NCBI GenBank assembly: GCA_964019335.1
Contig: OZ025683.1
Coordinates: 124,001-188,000, forward strand
Origin: Diplonema japonicum
Taxonomy: Eukaryota; Euglenozoa; Diplonemea; Diplonemida; Diplonemidae
DNA length: 64,000 bases
Direction: 5' to 3'
Shown: piece by piece, positions 28,883-38,202 of the stretch
How the letters are laid out: every line of letters starts with the position of its first letter
Numbering within the stretch: position 1 is the first letter of the stretch
Notes under the pieces: generated by a model
What the model was told of the DNA's origin: nothing
The model's input: the letters and a program-made list of their open reading frames with translations, nothing else
Databases searched by the model: none
Program-made: the position numbers and the translations under genes

Positions 28883-30037
28883 ATGCAAGGCCGGGCATGC
28901 CTAACCTCAATTGTCTTGCTGCTGTTGACGACAACAGAATGCATGATAATAAAACCCATGGAAAAGTACAGACCAGTTGACTACCCCAACAACGGCCTCC
29001 TACACTACTGGAACGAGTGCTCGGTCCTGGACCCAACGATGTTGGAACAACGACTGAACCGGTCACTGCGGAGAATCTCACAACAAGACGCAGCGCTGGC
29101 AGAGGTGAAACGAGTACTCATTCTATATTACAACGAAAAATCCTCCGGTGCCACCGCACCCTCCCTTCACTTAATAGGACCATGCGGAGAAGGTAAAACA
29201 ACAGTCTCAGAACTCATCGGAGAAGCCATCTCCCTCAAAACATCAGACAACGAAAGACCCTGCGGCCTAATACGGCACTACATCCCAAGCAACGGGATCG
29301 ACATGTGGAAACCACTTTCAAAACAACTCATCAACTACTTCAAGAACAACCCAAGGAGAGTAGGCGTGGTCGTTATCGACGACGTCAGCAAGATCAACAG
29401 ACAAGACATCGATCCAGCGCACAAAATCCATGTTGTGAATGTTATAAGAAGACTAGTAGAACATGAAGACGTATTGGACACCGACGGTCGGCCAGTTTCA
29501 ATAAAAAACGCAATTGTAATACTGACGTCGGACTTCGGCAACAGAAAAGATTATGAAGACGATGACGACGTTGAACCTGATACGCCTGCGGAGGACTACC
29601 TCAGAATCATCCGACGACGGTGCGAAAAACTAGCGAGGATTGACGAACAGATCTTTTCCAACGATCATAGGCTTGCCGGGGGTACTAAGAAAATACCTTT
29701 CGACCCCCTTATGGACCACAACGATTTTATCAAGATCGTGATGAACTATCTTAGGCAGAAGGCTGCGAAGTTGGATGTCACCATTGACGTTGATGCTGAT
29801 TCTCTGAAGCAGTACGTTCTTCTCTCCACCCCGGTCGCTCCTGCGGGAGAGCGGTACCCTTTGGGAGGGGGGCGGATGGTCCAGAACGATGTCATTGCGC
29901 ATCTTAACATCCCTCCCCATCCCAAGACGGGAACTAAGCTTGTCTTGACGTTTAAGGGAAATAAATGCACCTCAATTTGGTTCGACGCGAACGGTAAGAA
30001 AGCTGACAATGATGCTGATAGTGAGGAAGAACTTTGA
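28883..30037 (+). CDS. ER-type torsin/Clp-like AAA+ ATPase with signal peptide
   Basis: 384 residues. The start MQGRACLTSIVLLLLTTTEC is a good signal peptide, placing the protein in the secretory pathway or nuclear envelope lumen. It has a single AAA+ module of HSP100/torsin type: Walker A GPCGEGKTT (~99-107), Walker B GVVVIDDV (~161-168), sensor-1 strand IVILTSDFG (~211-219), RRCEKLARIDEQIF (~245-260) like the Clp 'RID..I.F' motif, and a C-terminal GERYPLGGGRMVQNDVIAHL like Clp 'GARPLRR.I'. The Walker B glutamate is replaced by Asp (DD, not DE), which may lower hydrolysis. Bacterial-type ClpB has two AAA modules and no signal peptide, so a torsin-like luminal ATPase is the better fit. An acidic loop DDDDVEPD follows sensor 1. 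The next gene may encode its membrane partner. Confidence 0.7.
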   Translation: MQGRACLTSIVLLLLTTTECMIIKPMEKYRPVDYPNNGLLHYWNECSVLDPTMLEQRLNRSLRRISQQDAALAEVKRVLILYYNEKSSGATAPSLHLIGPCGEGKTTVSELIGEAISLKTSDNERPCGLIRHYIPSNGIDMWKPLSKQLINYFKNNPRRVGVVVIDDVSKINRQDIDPAHKIHVVNVIRRLVEHEDVLDTDGRPVSIKNAIVILTSDFGNRKDYEDDDDVEPDTPAEDYLRIIRRRCEKLARIDEQIFSNDHRLAGGTKKIPFDPLMDHNDFIKIVMNYLRQKAAKLDVTIDVDADSLKQYVLLSTPVAPAGERYPLGGGRMVQNDVIAHLNIPPHPKTGTKLVLTFKGNKCTSIWFDANGKKADNDADSEEEL

Positions 30038-30443
30038 AGAGAGGGGGGGGGGGGGGGGAAGAGGGAGATGTGGGTGTAGTGTAACTCCTTTTTATTTTTT
30101 TATTGTTTACCCTTCATATCTCTAACATGATCGAAACAAAAAAAAAAATAGTCAGAGGAAGTTTTTTTTTTTTTTTTCTTTCCTTCTCTGAGGGGGGTTT
30201 ACACCAAGGGGGGAGAATGAAATTTTTGAAATGAAATAAAAATAACTAACTTTCAAAAAAAAAAAAAAAAAAAAGAGGCCCGCACCACGAAAAGTACTTA
30301 GATCACTTTAGAGATATGAAAGGGAGAGGTTTCTTATTTTTTTTTGTTTTTGTTTGTTTTGTATCTTTTTTTTTTTTCTTTTATGTTTGCTTTTTTTTTT
30401 GTTTTCCTTAAATACATTTTTCACCGTAGGGGAAGAAAAAAAA
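30038..30443 (+). other. Homopolymer spacer
   Basis: Contains a G14 tract near 30043, T15 near 30163, A20 near 30257 and T tracts up to 30420. No gene is seen. AAATACATTTTTCACCGTAG just before the next gene could be a splice acceptor. Confidence 0.6.
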
Positions 30444-31235
30444 ATGGGCAGAAAGAGCGTGCGAAACTCCCCGCCGGCCAGCAAGCAGGATGAAGAGGAC
30501 CTGCCGAACACGCAGGACAGCAACAACAGCAAACTGTTCAGAAGAAGCCTTTCTGTCTCACGAAGCCAAAGCAAAGAAGAAATAGAAAACAGCATTAGCC
30601 GTGACGGGGGGGACGAATCGAAGGAAGAAAACGCCCGCAAATGGTCACATCTGACCAACGTTAATTTTGTAGTTCCAATGCTGCTGCTACTCGCAGCAGT
30701 TACGGCAGCCATAATCGCGGACAGGGCGGGGTTGGCAGGTATTCTACAAACCGCGAAAAAGGAAAATCCATCATGGAGAAAAGAAAGCATTTCGATGAGA
30801 AAAGAACAAAGCTCCCTGTACAGATTCTTAAATGTAAGGCGTTGGGAAGAAGGCCCAAAGTTGATGATATTTGTAGGGCCGAAGGAGGAGTGCAATAAAG
30901 CACTTACAACTTACGGGAAAATGCTTGGTGCAGAGAGGCTCAACATCACACACGAAGATATGAAAACCAAACGAGACTTCAGCCCCCACCGAACGGGGCC
31001 TGTCCTGTTTACAATACCGCTTAAGGGTGCCGACCCCATCGCCGCAGATGACTTTGGCCACCACCTCAAAACCATTATGGACACGAAACAGCTCGGGTCT
31101 TCCGAATGGCACTTCGTCTTTACCATCACCGACGCACCGCGACACGAAGGCCCGTACACCATCCAAGACGCCATGAGGCTTAACTGCTTTACCTCCGACA
31201 GATTGTACCACATTATTAGAGCTGTGCACATGTAA
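30444..31235 (+). CDS. Single-pass membrane protein with degenerate AAA+-like luminal domain (LAP1/LULL1-like candidate)
   Basis: 263 residues. A charged, Ser-rich N-terminus (~1-72, RRSLSVSRSQSKEE) is followed by one transmembrane segment (~75-93, NFVVPMLLLLAAVTAAIIA) and a ~165-residue C-terminal domain. With no signal peptide, a type II topology puts that domain in the lumen. It alternates strands and helices like a Rossmann/AAA core: LMIFVGPKEECNKALTTYG (strand, loop in P-loop position without GKT, helix), GPVLFTIPL, a helix DFGHHLKTIMD, then WHFVFTITDAP. LAP1 and LULL1, the torsin activators, have this same layout of disordered N-terminus, one membrane span and a nucleotide-free AAA-like luminal domain. 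The torsin-like gene is immediately upstream. Similarity is structural impression plus context, so the call is a hypothesis. The start is preceded by A8. Confidence 0.5.
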   Translation: MGRKSVRNSPPASKQDEEDLPNTQDSNNSKLFRRSLSVSRSQSKEEIENSISRDGGDESKEENARKWSHLTNVNFVVPMLLLLAAVTAAIIADRAGLAGILQTAKKENPSWRKESISMRKEQSSLYRFLNVRRWEEGPKLMIFVGPKEECNKALTTYGKMLGAERLNITHEDMKTKRDFSPHRTGPVLFTIPLKGADPIAADDFGHHLKTIMDTKQLGSSEWHFVFTITDAPRHEGPYTIQDAMRLNCFTSDRLYHIIRAVHM

Positions 31236-31338
31236 ACCAAAAAAAAAAAAAAAAAAAAAAAAAAGTGTTGGTGGGTTCCCCCCCCCTTTTTTTTTCCTGT
31301 CCTCTTTACCTTTTTTTTGTTACAACTTTTTTTTTTCT

Positions 31339-31373
<35 letters not shown>

Positions 31374-31498
31374 GCTCCAAAAAACACCTTTTTACAAACA
31401 GACGTTCATCCATTCTTTTTTTTTTTTTTTTTTACTATCACAGGAGTGGTGCGTGGGCAACAACAACAATAACAAAAAAAAAAAAAATAGTAATAATA

Positions 31499-33331
31499 AT
31501 GATACGCGCCGTGTGTGCACTGCTCACGCAAGTGACATATGTCAGCACCGCCTCTGTATGGGTCACCGCCGGACAACATGAAAAACACCCGGTGGCGGAC
31601 ATACACGAGGCCTTGGAGAAAACACGGTTCATGCCCAACGCCAAGATAACACTGTCGGAAGGGGTGCACCACGTCCACGAGACCATAACCATGGGAAAGG
31701 ACCACCAAAGGGTTACAATAGAAGGAGAAGGAGAAGGCGCTGTACTAAACGGAGGTGTCACTGTACCATCCCACCAGTTCACCCCGTCCAACCTCGGCGG
31801 AAACATAGTCCAAGCCAATCTACAGAACACCATCCGTCTTGGTGAAGTCACGTATTCCAACAGCCTTTCAAGCTGTTCAAACTCAAAATCCGAGCTGTAT
31901 TTAAACGGAAACCGAATGACAGTAGCTCGATACCCTAACATAAACCAAACCACTGGCTACTGGGAATGGATGCTTGTTTCAAGCACTGATTCAAGTGAAC
32001 CCAACAGTTTCTACTATTCACAAACTGACGAAGAACACATTTTGAAGTCGAAAAACGACACATCAGCATCTCTCCACGGGTATTGGGGAAACGACTGGGG
32101 CGACAATTACGTAAAAATGTCAGGTGTCGATGCAACACACAGAAGGATCACCGTGAACAGTTCAACACCATTTGTCTACCCTGTCAAGGCCAACGCAAGG
32201 TTTATGATAGTAGATTCGCTGGAACAACTTGATTCGCAAGGGGAGTACTTTATAGACAGAGTATCGAGGGTGTTGTACTTCTACCCGCCGCGGCCGTTGC
32301 TGCCTGGTGACGAAATTGTTTTGTCGAACCTGACAACGGTTTTGAAAATCAGCAACGGGGTGAACCATGTTCTTGACAATGTTTCGGTGAAATATTCCTC
32401 CGGAACAAATCTTGTGATGGACAATGTCAACGGTACGAGTGCTTCAAACGGTGACTTCTCCTGCGCGGCAGACCAGGCTGTTTCATTGTCAGGTTACTCT
32501 AACATCATTGAAAACAGCGTCTTCACACAGACTGGCTGCCACGGTGTGACAATTAACGGGGGCGATGTTGTTTCATTAACACGGGGGGACAACGTATTCT
32601 CCGGGAATTTAGTATCGAACTTCTCTAACTGGAAGCGGACTTACGTTCCGGGAATATCGTGGGCGGGTGTCGGCAACATGTTCAAGAACAATATTGTAAG
32701 GTACGGTCCCCACTCTGGGATACTGGGGAAAGGCAACGACAATATTTTCGAGAACAACCTCCTTCAAAATCTAGCGTACGAAACTTTAGACACCGGGGCA
32801 TGGTACTCCGGGCGGTCGTGGATCGCGAGAAACAACACTATTTTGAACAATACTTTTGTCGATGTTCGCACCGCGGTTCCCGTTCATCTTGGGTTTCCGA
32901 GCGTACAAGGCGTTTACAACGACGATCAGCTTAGTGATAACAATATGATAAACAATACTTTCATTCGCTGCCAATGTGGAACCTTCATTGGCGGGGGAAG
33001 GCGGCACACGGTGACAGGGAACACCTACATCAACGTGTCATCCCCTATGCACATTGACAATAGGGGGCAGACATGGGAGGCCTCTTACTGCACCGCCCCC
33101 AACGGGACCTTTTGGGAGGAGATGTATGCTGTAAACTACACCCTGCCGCCTTACAGTACTGCTTACCCGGAGCTTTTAGATGTTGATTCACCGTGTGTCC
33201 CTGTGCATAATGTTGTGTCCTTCAACAGATATTGTGGAGCTGGGGCATCGGGTTTTGCTGATTTTAGCGATGCCCAGGCCAAAGCATGGGGTGTGACCAT
33301 GGAAGGGAACATCGAGTTCGGTGGTTGTTGA
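31499..33331 (+). CDS. Secreted right-handed parallel beta-helix glycoside hydrolase (GH141-like)
   Basis: 610 residues from the ATG at 31499. The N-terminus (MIRAVCALLTQVTYVSTAS) is a likely signal peptide. The N-terminal part has a pectate-lyase-like start (VADIHEALEKTR... ITLSEGVHHVHETITMG), and the C-terminal half has beta-helix rungs rich in Asn and Gly. The segment PGISWAGVGNMFKNNIV, then GPHSGILGKGNDNIFENNLL and ETLDTGAWYSGRSW (residues ~380-440), closely follows the pattern 'PG...GVGN... H..I...GND...E.N... E..DAGA.Y.GR' of GH141 enzymes (alpha-L-fucosidase/xylanase), where the Asp of this motif belongs to the active site. Many N-glycosylation sequons fit secretion. The likely role is breakdown of environmental or prey polysaccharides. 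The family is moderately sure, the substrate not known. Confidence 0.65.
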   Translation: MIRAVCALLTQVTYVSTASVWVTAGQHEKHPVADIHEALEKTRFMPNAKITLSEGVHHVHETITMGKDHQRVTIEGEGEGAVLNGGVTVPSHQFTPSNLGGNIVQANLQNTIRLGEVTYSNSLSSCSNSKSELYLNGNRMTVARYPNINQTTGYWEWMLVSSTDSSEPNSFYYSQTDEEHILKSKNDTSASLHGYWGNDWGDNYVKMSGVDATHRRITVNSSTPFVYPVKANARFMIVDSLEQLDSQGEYFIDRVSRVLYFYPPRPLLPGDEIVLSNLTTVLKISNGVNHVLDNVSVKYSSGTNLVMDNVNGTSASNGDFSCAADQAVSLSGYSNIIENSVFTQTGCHGVTINGGDVVSLTRGDNVFSGNLVSNFSNWKRTYVPGISWAGVGNMFKNNIVRYGPHSGILGKGNDNIFENNLLQNLAYETLDTGAWYSGRSWIARNNTILNNTFVDVRTAVPVHLGFPSVQGVYNDDQLSDNNMINNTFIRCQCGTFIGGGRRHTVTGNTYINVSSPMHIDNRGQTWEASYCTAPNGTFWEEMYAVNYTLPPYSTAYPELLDVDSPCVPVHNVVSFNRYCGAGASGFADFSDAQAKAWGVTMEGNIEFGGC

Positions 33332-33819
33332 GATTTTTTTTTTTTTTTTTTTTTTTTTAAATGTCACATTTTGATTTTTTTTTATAGTGATGCAACAAGA
33401 AGAAAACCAAATTTACTGTTCACTTTGCAGTACTTTGTTTGGAAGGTTTTTTTTTTTTGTGATTTTGTCAGAAGAAAAAAGAAAAATGTTGACAACAAGT
33501 TTGTTTCCCCTCCCCCCTTTTTTTTGTTTTCTAGGTGGACGGGTGACCGGCTGAGCACCCCACCGAAATTCTATGTCGAATCCCCCATCCCCTTTTTCAA
33601 AACTTGATTTTGTTTCTTGCAAGTATTCCGCCCCTCGTAAAAAAAAAAAAAAAAAAGGATTCTCCTTTTTTTTTCCTTTTTTCTTTCCGTGTTGCAAACG
33701 TTTTCTCTCTTTAAAAAAAAGGGGGAGGTTTTTCATTTCCCCCTTCTTCTTTTTTTTTCTCCGTAAAAAAAAAAAAAAAGAAAACTGAAAAAAGGAGAGA
33801 AAAAAAATATTTAAAAAAA
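33332..33819 (+). other. Homopolymer spacer
   Basis: T, A and mixed T/C tracts with short non-repetitive stretches. The ORFs across it consist of Phe/Lys runs. A possible acceptor TTTTGTTTTCTAG lies near 33534. No gene is supported. Confidence 0.6.
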
Positions 33820-34072
33820 ATGAGCACCCTCTCTTTTGCTGAAGGTAAGCCTGACGACGAGTGGGGTGAGAAACTAGCTGAAGGGATCTACATACTGAAT
33901 AGGAAAAAGAAAAGCGTAGACCAGTCAAAATTACTGTTGGGAAGTATGTTGTAAACAATACAAAAAAAAAAAAAAAAAAAAAAAAAGGTGGAGATGTAAG
34001 ATTATACCCCGACGAAATTAAAAGACTACAAGAGTGCATAACTCAGTTATCCAAGTCAAACAGGTAAGACGG

Positions 34073-34103
<31 letters not shown>

Positions 34104-34357
34104 AACTCGAAAGCGCTCTGAATGAAGACCCTGACGAAGTCGAGTACAGCCTGGCTATACGGGAAAACAGGGTCATTGTGGACGACATAAAAAAACAAAT
34201 CGCGGATATGGAGAACGAGCTCACTGCAAAAGGGTTCGCTAGTATGGTGGAGACGAAGAAGTGCACGCAACATATTTTGGAGGACGAGGAAGAGGAAGAA
34301 AAAACCGTGGCGGGCGAGCCTGCCCCTGTAGAAGACGAGGACACTTTGGTACTTTAG
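33820..34357 (+). CDS. Small acidic coiled-coil protein, three exons
   Basis: Reading across two introns (33944-33987, GTATGT...AAAG; 34064-34101, GTAAGA...AAAG) gives a continuous 151-residue frame: exon 1 33820-33943, exon 2 33988-34063, exon 3 34102-34357. Both introns are little more than a donor followed by an A tract of more than 20 nt and AG. The protein is helical: DEWGEKLAEGIYILNRKKK, then RLQECITQLSKSNRELESAL, EDPDEVEYSLAIRENRVIVD and DIKKQIADMENELTAKG, ending in a Glu/Asp-rich tail EDEEEEEK...VEDEDTLVL. I do not recognise the family. It resembles small coiled-coil adaptors of cytoskeletal complexes. Without the introns only exon 3 would be found. Neighbouring exons agree in phase, which supports the model. 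Confidence 0.65.
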
Positions 34358-34370
34358 AAATTTTAAAAAA

Positions 34371-34407
<37 letters not shown>

Positions 34408-34512
34408 CATCCTTGCCCGACCCTTTTTTTTTTTTTTTTTTTTCCCTTTTTAATTTTTCCTCCCCCTTTTTTTTTTCTCCAACCCCAAAAGAGTACACGG
34501 TATAAAAAAAAA

Positions 34513-35349
34513 ATGTCAATTTTGTACGACCTAAAATACTTCATAACCCAACTGAAGCCTCTCTGGAGCGGGTCTGAAAAGTACACCTTTGACTGGAACG
34601 CTGAAAAGATCACCTGCCGCCCAGATCTAACTGTCGGAACCTACAATGTAAACTACGGGCTCTCGAGCTACGTCTCTGCTCGCGACAAAGTAGTCTGCGC
34701 TCTGAAGCAGATGGACACCGACTTCATCCTACTCCAAGAGGTGAATAAAGAGTGGACTGAGGTCCTTCGCCACGGTGTAGGAAACCTCTACCCACACATG
34801 GTATTTTGCGAAACTGGAATGGAGTCCAGTGGGATGGGTATTATCGGAAAGTACCCGTTTGACAGCCGCGTCGTGGACACCAACAAGGCGGTGGAAGGCA
34901 GTTGTTTTCAAACATTAATCGCGACAACTACAGTAAAGGATGTCACACTGTGCTTGGTCAACGTGCACCTTCGGCCTCCGGTCAACCCAACAGCTTCGTT
35001 AACATCACCCTCGGGTACTGATGCTTTCAGGTTGAACGAGGTTCGTTACATTACATCACATTTAGATCTCTCCCTCCCTACTGTTATCGCGGGTGATTTT
35101 AATGAGCAGGAAGCCGCGCCAGCAAGCATTTTGCTGAGCAAGACGTTTTCAGCTTCTTCAGGGAGTCTGATCCCCACCTGCAAGGAGACGCATAGATGGC
35201 CGTTTGCTGGGACAGTGTTGATGAAAAGACTGGACCACATTTTGGGCAGAAATATCGCGATGAAGACGGCTGGTGTGATAACCGGTTTTGAAAATGTGTC
35301 GGACCACCAACCGGTGGTTGCCGCGTTCATCTTCGACAGGGCAGAGTAA
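34513..35349 (+). CDS. Endonuclease/exonuclease/phosphatase (EEP) superfamily hydrolase
   Basis: 278 residues starting right after A9. All core EEP motifs are present: LTVGTYNVNYG (Asn), FILLQEVNKEW (metal-binding Glu), NVHLRPP (His), VIAGDFNEQE (Asp/Asn), MKRLDHILGR (Asp) and the final VSDHQPVVAAF (Asp-His pair). The enzyme is therefore expected to be an active Mg-dependent phosphodiesterase or phosphatase. The family covers DNA repair nucleases, TDP2, deadenylases and sphingomyelinases, and the sequence does not let me choose. There is no signal peptide and no accessory domain, so a cytosolic or nuclear protein is likely. It is an intronless gene between long A and T tracts. Confidence 0.85.
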   Translation: MSILYDLKYFITQLKPLWSGSEKYTFDWNAEKITCRPDLTVGTYNVNYGLSSYVSARDKVVCALKQMDTDFILLQEVNKEWTEVLRHGVGNLYPHMVFCETGMESSGMGIIGKYPFDSRVVDTNKAVEGSCFQTLIATTTVKDVTLCLVNVHLRPPVNPTASLTSPSGTDAFRLNEVRYITSHLDLSLPTVIAGDFNEQEAAPASILLSKTFSASSGSLIPTCKETHRWPFAGTVLMKRLDHILGRNIAMKTAGVITGFENVSDHQPVVAAFIFDRAE

Positions 35350-35565
35350 AAAAAAAAAAAAAAAAAAAAACGTTTTCTTTTTTTTTTTTTTTTCTTTTTT
35401 CTTTTTTTTCTTTTGTTCCTAACCACACTCACCTCTCTGTCTATCCTGAGATCCTTTTCACTCCTTTTTTTTTTTCTTTTTTTTTTTCCCCCAGTTGTAT
35501 CCCTAATAATCAGAAAAAAAAAAAAAAAAAAAAATAACAACACAGGCCCACAAAAACCCAAATGA

Positions 35566-36066
35566 ATGGACACTACAGATTGGATTGATGCTGAGATCAT
35601 CTACCCGGTTTCACTGAGCGGTCTGAATGTAACAAATGTGGGGGTTTCTCTGGAGGCGTATTCAAAAGTGATTGTAAAGAGGTTGGAGTTGCTGTCGGAG
35701 GGAACGACGAGGGTGACCTTTGGATGCTCTCGGGAAGGTATTGATGTCCTAAATCAGAACCTCGGGGCGCTGGGGGCGCAGGTCGGGACAAGCATTGTCC
35801 ACGCACCCAGAAATTTATGCGGTGTACCTGTTTTCAGCGTTGCGTCCCTTGTTGTTGTCGTCATTATACTGTTTTCGGCAATCATTATAATTTTTTGTAC
35901 AATTGCCTTTTGCCGAAGGGAAGCAGCGACGGATACCTGGCAAGCTAGCCCCAACCCCTCTATCACTCCTATTGAGCTTTTCCCCGAACGCGTGATAATC
36001 GACAGTACAACTGAGCCGGAGGAAGCGGATCTGCCGGGGGCTTTACCCACATACCAAAAAAACTGA
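35566..36066 (+). CDS. Single-pass membrane protein with PxY-type cytosolic tail
   Basis: 166 residues. An N-terminal ~85-residue domain has beta-like segments (YPVSLSGLNVTNVGVSL, TTRVTFGCSREG) and an N-glycosylation sequon. One strong transmembrane helix follows (~92-114, VASLVVVVIILFSAIIIIFC), then a ~50-residue tail with IELFPERVIID and an end LPTYQKN (a PTY motif that could bind a WW or SH2-type partner). No signal peptide is obvious. I do not recognise the family. An upstream out-of-frame ATG lies four bases before the chosen one (35562), so the start is a little uncertain. Its last codons lie in a segment that is duplicated ~200 bp downstream. Confidence 0.6.
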   Translation: MDTTDWIDAEIIYPVSLSGLNVTNVGVSLEAYSKVIVKRLELLSEGTTRVTFGCSREGIDVLNQNLGALGAQVGTSIVHAPRNLCGVPVFSVASLVVVVIILFSAIIIIFCTIAFCRREAATDTWQASPNPSITPIELFPERVIIDSTTEPEEADLPGALPTYQKN

Positions 36067-36258
36067 ATGCGGGTTCCGAAGTGCGATGCGCAAACAAAAA
36101 AAAAAAAAAAAAAAAAAAAATCAGCTGTTATTTGGTAGGAAAAAAAACGGAAACGTTTCCGTTTCTTTTAATTTTTTCAAAAAAAAAAAAAAAAAGAGGA
36201 ACTGGCCGTTGTTTGTACGTGACGGGTAAAACCTGGATTGAGGGCTTTACCCACATAC

Positions 36259-36291
<33 letters not shown>

Positions 36292-36327
36292 GAATGCGGG
36301 TTCCGAGGTGCGATGCGCAAACAAAAA
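36038..36327 (+). repeat. Duplicated 3' end of the membrane-protein gene with an expanded A tract
   Basis: Copy 1 (36038-~36101) contains GGGCTTTACCCACATACC, A7, then CTGAATGCGGGTTCCGAAGT and GCGATGCGCAAACAAAA. Copy 2 (36242-~36327) has the same text with A30 in place of A7 and one G for A change. Between them lie a T/A-rich stretch and the motif ACGGAAACGTTTCCGTTTC (near 36148). In copy 1 the A7 is coding (YQKN then stop); copy 2 is non-coding. Confidence 0.9.
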
Positions 36328-37437
36328 AAGGGGGGGGGGGAAGATTGGAAACGCGTTAACCCTGTCAACACCGCCACTCTCCTCCCCCCCTCTTGTCTGC
36401 GATTTTTTTTTTTTTTTTTTTTTATAAATGTGTGATTTTATGTGTTCGTACCATCTATAATCTGGTTCGATATGTGTGTATCCTCTTTTTTTTTTTGTCT
36501 CGTTTTTTTTTTTCTCTTTTTTTTTTTGCTTAAATATCTCGCTTCAACTCTAGAAAGGACAAATGCACCCCCCGTCCCCCTTTTTTCCCATTTTTTCTTG
36601 TTCATCAACGTTCTTGTAATTACCTTGTAATTATAAAAGAAACGGGGGGGGGGGGGGGGGGTAATTGCTTTTGTTGAGCTAAGAATGCCAAATGCCGCGT
36701 AGTTTACAAAAACAATTTAGTTCAAAAAGAACACATAATAATGCAGAGCACAAGAAATACGCCCCATTTTTCTTTTGGGGAGAGTGCTACAAAATTTTCC
36801 AATCCCCCCCCCCCCCCCCCCCCCCTCGAGATATCAGGCTTTATTGGACAAGGAGGGGAAACACATTCAATGGTAAAAGTTGAAAGTAAATATCTCTGTT
36901 AAATAGTTTCCCACCCCTTTTTTATTACGGTTTTTTTTACTTCCTTTTTATTCCCTTTCTTTTTCGCTCCGTTGTTAAAAGAAAAATAGAGAGATACCAC
37001 AAAAAAAAAAGAAAAACGAGATTCCCACTTTTAAAAATCTCTGTGTGAAGACCATTAGGACAGGTCAAAAAAAAAGAGGAATAGGAGAAGCATTTCCGTT
37101 CCTTTTCAACCTTTCCTCTAAGGACGCCCAGGGGTTAAATAAAATTCTTTGAAAAGAAAAAAAAAAAAAGACTGTGCATACACTCTCACTCACTTCCTTG
37201 AGAAAAAAAATCCCCCTTCCCCCCCTGTTATTTTTTTTTTTGGAAAAAAGAAAAAAAGAAACAAAAAAAGAAGGGTCCCCTCCCTCTTTTTTTGCTATAA
37301 ATATAGTTCCCACCCCCCACCCCCCCCCCCCCCCCCACCACTTTTTTATTTACTCATTTAGTTATTTAGGTATTTTGGTGTTTTTTTAATTCCACCCCCG
37401 TCACTACACATTATTGGAAGGCAACAACAAAAAAAAA
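36328..37437 (+). other. 1.1 kb homopolymer-rich spacer
   Basis: Includes a G10 tract near 36330, T22 near 36402, G18 near 36643, C19 near 36807 and C-rich runs near 37320, with moderately complex segments between (for example 36662-36800 and 37050-37140). ORFs through the area are tract-driven. I see no RNA gene or coding exon. Confidence 0.55.
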
Positions 37438-38112
37438 ATGTCTGCTTTTAGAAGCACATTTGTGTCGAAAGGCCGTACTAAACGACCGGCACTTCGTGTG
37501 CAGAAGGAAAAAAAACCAACAAAGTTTATATTGAATATCAACAAGGGGAGAGACATTGGAGATGGGAGGGTCTGGAGGGGTGCAAGACACTTGCAAGACG
37601 ACGATAGTGAAGAAGAGCGAAACAGAATAAAACAACAACCACCCCCCGCACCCAAAGCACCCGATCAATCCGGAAACAGGAAGCAGCGCAGGGAGGACGA
37701 GAGAAAAAAAATCAGACGCGCAGAGCTCGAGGAAGAGCTGGGGCCGTACTGGAGGGGGATCGCTGCGGAGAAACGAATGACATCAGAGGAGAGAGAGTCT
37801 CTAGTTGACCAGAGACGGGAACTGCAAGGAGGATGGATGAAATACAATTACCTCACCACCCACCCAAGCTGGCAATCTTCCAAAACACACCGACGCAGAG
37901 AAACGATGCTCCTCAAAGCACACGGCATCAAAATATTTGATGACGCGCTGACCACACAAGAACCAGAGACAATGGACACAGACGGAGAAGAGGAAGAGGA
38001 GGAGGAAGAGGAAAAACAAGAAAACACGGAAAGCGACGACGACGACGACGAACCAATCCTCTACCCCTCCTTCGAACCCAAGAGGGCCTCCGTGATATAC
38101 CGGGATTATTGA
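37438..38112 (+). CDS. Unrecognised basic-to-acidic protein
   Basis: 224 residues from an ATG directly after A8. The N-terminal third is basic (FVSKGRTKRPALRVQKEKKP), the middle is helical and highly charged (RKQRREDERKKIRRAELEEE, then GPYWRGIAAEKRMTSEE), followed by WMKYNYLTTHPSWQSSKTHR, and the end is acidic with an unbroken Glu/Asp tract (EEEEEEEEEK, SDDDDDE) before PILYPSFEPKRASVIYRDY. This shape fits a nuclear or nucleolar RNA-associated protein, but no named domain is visible. Single exon. Confidence 0.6.
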   Translation: MSAFRSTFVSKGRTKRPALRVQKEKKPTKFILNINKGRDIGDGRVWRGARHLQDDDSEEERNRIKQQPPPAPKAPDQSGNRKQRREDERKKIRRAELEEELGPYWRGIAAEKRMTSEERESLVDQRRELQGGWMKYNYLTTHPSWQSSKTHRRRETMLLKAHGIKIFDDALTTQEPETMDTDGEEEEEEEEEKQENTESDDDDDEPILYPSFEPKRASVIYRDY

Positions 38113-38202
38113 ATTAAAAAAAAAAAACAATTTTTTTTCTTTTTTTTTTTTTAAATTTAGTTACCCCCTATTCAAAAAAAAAAAAAAAGGAGGGGGAAGA
38201 AC

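Noticed and set aside
36597-36720. tRNA or other structured RNA in the longer spacers
   Set aside because: No stretch reads as acceptor, T-loop (GGTTCGA-type) and anticodon arms in register. No rRNA-like sequence or CRISPR-like repeat was seen either.
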